Assembly: GCF_016863495.1 (NCBI RefSeq)
Contig: NZ_BOOZ01000039.1
Location: forward strand, 18,499-82,498
Origin: Micromonospora andamanensis
GTDB lineage: Bacteria > Actinomycetota > Actinomycetes > Mycobacteriales > Micromonosporaceae
DNA length: 64,000 nucleotides
Reading direction: 5' to 3'
The notes under the pieces: generated by a model
Told to the model about the DNA's origin: nothing
What the model saw: only the letters and a program-made list of their open reading frames with translations
Database searches by the model: none
Made by a program: the position numbers and the translations under genes
Shown here: in pieces, positions 59,653 through 64,000 of the stretch
Layout of the letters: each line of letters opens with the position of its first letter
How positions within the stretch are numbered: the stretch's first letter is position 1

Positions 59653-60972
59653 CTAGCTGCCCTGGGCTGGAACGAGGAAGCGAACCACGCTGTCGAGCTT
59701 CTCGCAGGTCTCCTCGAACTCACGGTCCGGATCGGACTGTCCGATGATCCCCGCCCCGGCCTGCAGCCACGTCGCCCCGTTCTGCCGGTAGACCCCGCGG
59801 AGCACAAGCGCCGCGTCCATGGTGCCGTCATGCCCGATGGTGAGGACGGAACCGGCGTAGAGCTGCCGCGGACCGTCCTCGTTCTCCCGGATGCAGCGGA
59901 AGGCTGCCTTCTTCGGTACACCCGAGGCCGTGACCGCGGGGAACACCGCCCCGAAGGCGTCCCACGTGCCGTGACCGGGTGCGAGTTGACCTGTGATCCG
60001 GGAGCTCAGGTGCTGGACCGACCCGCGCTCGTGCACCGCCATGAACTCCGCGACAGTGACCGAATCCTTCGCGCAGACGCGGCTGAGGTCGTCGATCACC
60101 GCCTTCACGGAGATTGCGTGCTCGTACACCTCCTTGGGATCCCGGAGCAGGTTTGCCCGTAGCCGTTGGTTGTGTTCGTCGTCGTCGGCCGCGAGCGCGC
60201 GCGTACCGGCCAGCGCGTGGGTCGTCGCCCAACCGTCCGCGGTCACGTCCAGCACGCTGTGCGGGCTGAACCCCGTCGCCTCGATGCCACCGAGCCGCAG
60301 CAGGAAGGATCTCGCCGGCGTATTGCCCCGACGGCCCGCGAGGTAGGTGCCGACGAGGTCGATGTCGTCGTGGACCGGAATCTTCCGGGACAGGATGACC
60401 TTCTCCAGGGAGCCGTCCCTGATCGCGCGGATCACGCGATCGACCCGCCGCCGGTACTCGGCGACGCCCCGCTCGCGGACCCGGATCGGCTCGGCCGGCC
60501 GGCCGAAGCTCCGGTTCCGGCCGAACAGTGCCGCCTCCACCGCCTCCGTCGCGACCGGGTCCATTGAGGAGATGTGGGCGTGCCCGTCGCGTAGCCGGAC
60601 GCTGATCCGCGGAATGGTCAGGTGAAGCACCCGTTGCTCGTGCGTCATCGCGCCGCGGGTCGCGGACGGAAGTTCGAACGCGGCCCACCCGTACGCCCGC
60701 CACTGCGGGACGCCGGCGCCGTCAAGCAGCTCCTGGACCCGGGCCAACGGGGCCTGGCTCCACGGGAACTCGACCGGATCCGGACCGTGTCGCCGGATCC
60801 CGCTCCGGTCGGCGACGACCTCGGCCAGCGCGCCACCGGCGAACGTCCACTGCGCGCCGTTCTCGTAGACGACGAAGTCGTCGTGGGTCCACGCCGAGGC
60901 CAGCCGCGCGACCGACGACAGCGGGTCGTCCGGCAGCGGAATCGTCAGTTGCTGGTAGGCGGCCGACAACAC
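59653..60972 (-). CDS. dhbC: Isochorismate synthase
   Basis: The 439-residue chorismate-using enzyme has EKVILSRKIPVHDDID, the central LGGIEATGFSPHSVLDV, HLSSRITGQLAPGHGTWDAFGAVFPAVTASGVPKKAAFRCIRE and the C-terminal AGAGIIGQSDPDREFEETCEKLDSV. These are the blocks of EntC/DhbC/MenF. It isomerises chorismate to isochorismate for 2,3-dihydroxybenzoate. Salicylate synthase is less likely, as an isochorismatase and a DhbA are present. It is transcribed toward the ABC genes from its own promoter, with dyads at 61014-61109. Confidence 0.92.
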   Translation of the reverse strand: MLSAAYQQLTIPLPDDPLSSVARLASAWTHDDFVVYENGAQWTFAGGALAEVVADRSGIRRHGPDPVEFPWSQAPLARVQELLDGAGVPQWRAYGWAAFELPSATRGAMTHEQRVLHLTIPRISVRLRDGHAHISSMDPVATEAVEAALFGRNRSFGRPAEPIRVRERGVAEYRRRVDRVIRAIRDGSLEKVILSRKIPVHDDIDLVGTYLAGRRGNTPARSFLLRLGGIEATGFSPHSVLDVTADGWATTHALAGTRALAADDDEHNQRLRANLLRDPKEVYEHAISVKAVIDDLSRVCAKDSVTVAEFMAVHERGSVQHLSSRITGQLAPGHGTWDAFGAVFPAVTASGVPKKAAFRCIRENEDGPRQLYAGSVLTIGHDGTMDAALVLRGVYRQNGATWLQAGAGIIGQSDPDREFEETCEKLDSVVRFLVPAQGS

Positions 60973-61013
60973 GGTGTCCCCTCATCTGCTGCGCCCGGTG
61001 CTGCTGTCCCAGT

Positions 61014-61027
61014 GATCACCCGTGATC
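61014..61027. promoter_or_regulatory. GATCAC-CC-GTGATC operator candidate
   Basis: The dyad is perfect over its 14 bases apart from the CC centre and lies 42 bases upstream of the isochorismate synthase start, a typical promoter position. Confidence 0.42.
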
Positions 61028-61095
61028 GCCCAGCGCGCCTGAGTGACGACGCTCATCGACAATGCCACAGGCCGTCACCGGGTCGATCAGGGCTT

Positions 61096-61109
61096 GAAAG
61101 AACTCTTTC
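61096..61109. promoter_or_regulatory. GAAAGA-AC-TCTTTC dyad
   Basis: A 14-base dyad, AT-richer than its surroundings, sits in the divergent gap between dhbC and the ParB-like gene. It may belong to either promoter. Confidence 0.35.
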
Positions 61110-61349
61110 GCCGACCGCCCACGGCCTCGTTGTAACACTTCAGAATGTGAACGGGTTGGCCGGCGGGACGGCTCAGTCGTCGCTCGACGCAGCGCTCGGC
61201 GGTGGTCGGGTGCGGCCGAGAGCTGGGCTGGCACTCACACCGACGGCCCGGGCCGGCCACATCGTGCGGACCACGTTCGAGCTCGCAAGACATGAGGATC
61301 CCTGGCGGACCGATTGACCGGGCGGCCGGGTTTCCTGACGGGGGAGACC

Positions 61350-62306
61350 ATGGAAACAGTCACGAACCCGCATAGCCGAAGTTCTCCAACAGCGGACCAG
61401 ACGTACGAGATTTCGATTTCGCGGTTGTTACCGGGGGACTCGCCGCGCACCGCGCAGAGCACCGCGCACATCCAGGCGCTCGCCGCGGTCCAGGTTCCGT
61501 TGCCGCCGATCATCGTGCACCGGGCGTCGATGCGGGTCATCGACGGTGTCCACCGGCTCGTCGCCGCCCAGCTGCGCGGCGACGAGACCATCGAGGTCAC
61601 GTTCTTCGACGGCGACGAGCGGGACGCCTTCGTACTCGCCGTCCGCCTGAACAGCGCCCACGGTCTGCCCCTGACGCTCGCCGACCGGAAAGCGGCGGCG
61701 CAGCGCGTCATCGGCTACCACCCGGACTGGTCCGATCGTTCGATAGCGGCAGTGGTCGGCATCTCCGACAAGACTGTGGCCGCACTGCGCAGGCGGTCGG
61801 ATGCGGCCCCGCCGTTCGAGCGGCTCGGCCGCGACGGGCACTACCACCCGCGCGATCGGGTCGACGGACGGCTGCGGGCAAGCGAGTTGCTGGCTCAGAA
61901 TCCGCATGCGTCGATAAGCGAGGTCGCCCGTGCAGCGGGTATCTCCGCGACCACCGCGAAGGATGTACGGGGACGGATGCGGCGGGGCGAGAACCCCGTA
62001 CCGAACCGGCATCACGCCCGGGTGGCCGCTGTCCGCCGGGCCGCCCGGGCGGAACGGCCAACTGTCGACCGCAGTGCCGTGGTGCAGCGCCTGCGGTCAG
62101 ATCCGTCGCTCAGGTACTCCGAGACCGGCCGCACCCTGCTGCGCCGGCTGAACGGACCGGGCGCCGACCCCGCGGAGTGGGAACTGCTCGCCCGCAACAT
62201 CCCTGGACATTGCATCCAGGCCATCGCCGAACTCGCCCGGATGTGCGCGGAGGACTGGCAGCGCTTCGCCGCTGTGGTGGACAGCCGCAGCGCGACCATC
62301 CGCTGA
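61350..62306 (+). CDS. ParB/StrR-like transcriptional regulator
   Basis: The 318-residue protein has an N-terminal ParB/RepB nuclease-like domain (about 18-105; VPLPPIIVHRASMRVIDGVHRLVAAQLRG, ERDAFVLAVRLNSAHGLPLT) and a HTH (SDRSIAAVVGISDKTVAALRRR, about 130-155), then a second HTH-like stretch (SISEVARAAGISATTAKDVRGRM). StrR-like proteins of this architecture activate antibiotic clusters. It is upstream of the NRPS, likely in one transcript, with a 34-base gap. ATG 61350 follows GGGGGAG. Confidence 0.88.
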   Translation: METVTNPHSRSSPTADQTYEISISRLLPGDSPRTAQSTAHIQALAAVQVPLPPIIVHRASMRVIDGVHRLVAAQLRGDETIEVTFFDGDERDAFVLAVRLNSAHGLPLTLADRKAAAQRVIGYHPDWSDRSIAAVVGISDKTVAALRRRSDAAPPFERLGRDGHYHPRDRVDGRLRASELLAQNPHASISEVARAAGISATTAKDVRGRMRRGENPVPNRHHARVAAVRRAARAERPTVDRSAVVQRLRSDPSLRYSETGRTLLRRLNGPGADPAEWELLARNIPGHCIQAIAELARMCAEDWQRFAAVVDSRSATIR

Positions 62307-62340
62307 CGCGCTGACGACTTCTGCCTAATGGGGGAACTGT

Positions 62341-64000
62341 ATGAATTCCGAAGCGCCCAGGCCCGTCGGCGCCGACGTTGCCGTCGAATCGGCTCTTCCG
62401 AGCAGCCAGGACGACATCGTGCTGCTGGTGGCCGCGCTGCTCGATGAGGATCCGCAGGACATCGATCCGGACGAGAACCTGATCGAGTGCGGCATCGACT
62501 CGATAGGTGTGATGCGGATCGTCGACTCGTGGAGCCGTCAGGGGGTGGCCGTCCGCTACGCGGAGCTCTTCGAGCGACCCACAGTCGCCGAATGGTGGCT
62601 GCTGCTGTCCGAACGCATCTCCGAGATCCGGAACCCGGGCGACGGTGTCGAGGTCGACATCTCGGCGCCGTTCGAACTGAGCCCCATCCAGCACGCCTAC
62701 TGGGTGGGACGCGGTGACGACCAGCCGCTGGGTGGCATCGGCTGCCACGTGTACCTCGAGGTGGACGGTGCCGGCGTCGATCTCGACCGGCTGGACCAGG
62801 CGGTGCGCGCGGTGGCGCAGCGCCACCCGATGCTGCGGATGCGGGCGCTCGGTGACGGTACCCAGCAGATCGGGGACCGGCCGACGTGGCCGGGCCTGCG
62901 CGTGCACGACCTCCGCGAGTCGACGGTCGTCGCAGCCGACCTGGCCGCGATCCGGGAGACGCTGTCGCACCGCAGGTTGGCGGTCGAGCGGGGCGAGGTC
63001 TTCGACGTACAGCTGTCGCTGCTCCCCAGCGGAGCGACCCGGCTGCACATCGAACTGGACCTCCTCGTCGCCGACGTACTGAGCTTCAACGTCTTCCTCA
63101 ACGATCTCGCGCTTGCCTACCGGGACGGCCCGGCAGCACTGCGCCCACAGTCGTACTCGTACCCCGCCTACTGCGCGGACCTGGCAACCCTGCGCGCGCA
63201 CGAGGTCGACGGCGACCGGCGGTACTGGACCGAGCGTCTCGCCGAACTGCCCGCCGCCCCGCAGCTTCCCCTGGCCGTCGAGCCCGAACTGGTCGGACGG
63301 CCGACCTTCCGGCGCATCGCCAGGTGGATCGAGCCGACCAGATACCGGCGGCTGGTCGAGCGGGCGCGCGCGGAACAGGTGACGGTCGCGATGACGCTTG
63401 CCACCATCTTCGCCGAGGTGCTCGGCCGGTGGAGCGGCATGTCCCGGCTGCTGCTCAACGTCCCGGTCTTCGACCGTCGGACGCTGCACCCCGATGTCCC
63501 CGAACTGATCGCCGACTTCACAAACCTCGTCCTACTCGAGGTGGACCTCGGCGCCGCCGACCTCGTCGAGCGGGTGCGGAGCACCCAGCGCCGCTTCCAG
63601 ACCGACATCTCCCACATCGCGTACTCCGGAGTGGAGGTGCTGCGCGACCTGGCGCGCCGCGGCGACCACGCCGGCGCGCCTGTGGTGTTCGCCGCCAACC
63701 TGAGCAGCGGCGACCTGCTCAGCACCGAGTTCCGGGAGTCCTTCGGCGAGCTCGGCTTCATGATTTCGCAGACCCCGCAGGTCTGGCTGGACCACCAGCT
63801 GATGGAGATGGACGGCGGCCTGTACCTCAACTGGGACTACGTCGACGGCCTGTGCGCCGAGGGAGTCGTGCCCGCCATGTTCGAGGCGTACCTCGACGTG
63901 GTGGACCGACTGATCAACGACGGTTGGGATGCGGCGGCGCACATCCCGTTGCCCGAGGACCAGGCCGCGGTGCGGTCCGCGATCGGCACTCCCACCCGGG
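62341..64000 (+). CDS. NRPS: aryl carrier protein and heterocyclisation domain (cut by window edge)
   Basis: The visible 553 residues begin with an aryl carrier domain, with the phosphopantetheine Ser in ECGIDSIGVMRI (Ser54). A condensation-family domain starts at FELSPIQHAYWVGR (111-124). Its core is DLLVADVLS (240-248), the DxxxxDxxS pattern of Cy (heterocyclisation) domains instead of HHxxxDG. RHPMLR and later blocks fit the same domain. It would condense DHB with Ser, Thr or Cys and cyclise it to an oxazoline or thiazoline, as in MbtB/VibF-like enzymes. The adenylation domain that would name the amino acid lies outside the window. Confidence 0.93.
   Translation, partial: MNSEAPRPVGADVAVESALPSSQDDIVLLVAALLDEDPQDIDPDENLIECGIDSIGVMRIVDSWSRQGVAVRYAELFERPTVAEWWLLLSERISEIRNPGDGVEVDISAPFELSPIQHAYWVGRGDDQPLGGIGCHVYLEVDGAGVDLDRLDQAVRAVAQRHPMLRMRALGDGTQQIGDRPTWPGLRVHDLRESTVVAADLAAIRETLSHRRLAVERGEVFDVQLSLLPSGATRLHIELDLLVADVLSFNVFLNDLALAYRDGPAALRPQSYSYPAYCADLATLRAHEVDGDRRYWTERLAELPAAPQLPLAVEPELVGRPTFRRIARWIEPTRYRRLVERARAEQVTVAMTLATIFAEVLGRWSGMSRLLLNVPVFDRRTLHPDVPELIADFTNLVLLEVDLGAADLVERVRSTQRRFQTDISHIAYSGVEVLRDLARRGDHAGAPVVFAANLSSGDLLSTEFRESFGELGFMISQTPQVWLDHQLMEMDGGLYLNWDYVDGLCAEGVVPAMFEAYLDVVDRLINDGWDAAAHIPLPEDQAAVRSAIGTPTR

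Larger units (their letters stand above)
60973..61349. other. 377-base divergent regulatory region of the siderophore locus
   Basis: No gene is seen. It holds the promoters of the isochorismate synthase gene and the ParB-like regulator-NRPS transcript, and the two dyads described separately. No standard iron box is visible. Confidence 0.45.

Noticed and set aside
1..64000. CRISPR arrays, tRNA/rRNA genes, intact IS elements, attachment sites
   Set aside because: None was seen: no regularly spaced repeats, no cloverleaf-like sequence, no transposase with inverted ends. This was a visual scan; a tRNA and repeat search would settle it.

Overview
The window is high-GC DNA with strong G/C third-position bias, GTG starts, many four-base ATGA/GTGA gene overlaps and actinobacterial families (XRE-MmyB regulators, Methyltransf_19, F420-type nitroreductase-like, CU044_5270-like, LutABC). 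It reads as a filamentous actinomycete chromosome, most likely Micromonosporaceae (inference). I see no tRNA, rRNA, CRISPR array or intact insertion sequence. Both ends cut a gene: a LuxR-type ATPase regulator on the left and an NRPS on the right.

Region 1-26.6 kb is a mosaic of small housekeeping and stress genes: acetyltransferase, HAD phosphatase, RidA, two VOC proteins, a DrrAB-like ABC exporter with a divergent TetR gene, a secreted GH10-CBM2 xylanase, an ECF sigma factor with a membrane partner, a lipoprotein-type signal peptidase, VanZ and an alpha/beta hydrolase. Gene debris lies between them (SnoaL, AAA-kinase, RBBP9 and DUF7002 fragments). Its most unusual part is a minus-strand operon at 5.0-8.3 kb: an EACC1-like membrane protein, a caspase-TPR protein, and a ClpC-like protein that has only the first AAA module, with its key residues altered. 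This looks like a caspase-based biological-conflict system with a modified Clp partner.

Region 26.6-37.6 kb carries an orphan barstar and then a probable uncharacterised biosynthetic locus. It has a minus-strand acyl-CoA/aryl ligase, a 62-codon remnant of an FAD oxidoreductase, and a divergent, translationally coupled plus-strand operon: MIO aromatic amino acid lyase, FAD oxidoreductase, FMN alpha-hydroxy-acid oxidase, membrane-anchored P450 and cation/proton antiporter. A two-component system follows. It is convergent with a four-gene FtsX/MacB-type ABC system (37.6-45.2 kb) in which one ATPase has an AbrB-like C-terminal tail.

Region 45.5-49.8 kb holds lutABC (lactate utilisation) and a UGT-like glycosyltransferase, separated by a convergent terminator. 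Region 50.1-52.7 kb is a DHA2 multidrug exporter with a divergent TetR repressor.

Region 53.0-64.0 kb is a siderophore locus. Isochorismate synthase, isochorismatase and a DhbA-type dehydrogenase make 2,3-dihydroxybenzoate. A DhbE ligase activates it, an ABC exporter pair probably moves the product or ferri-siderophore, a ParB/StrR-like regulator controls it, and an NRPS begins with an aryl carrier protein followed by a heterocyclisation domain (DxxxxDxxS). The product is therefore probably a DHB-oxazoline or -thiazoline compound.
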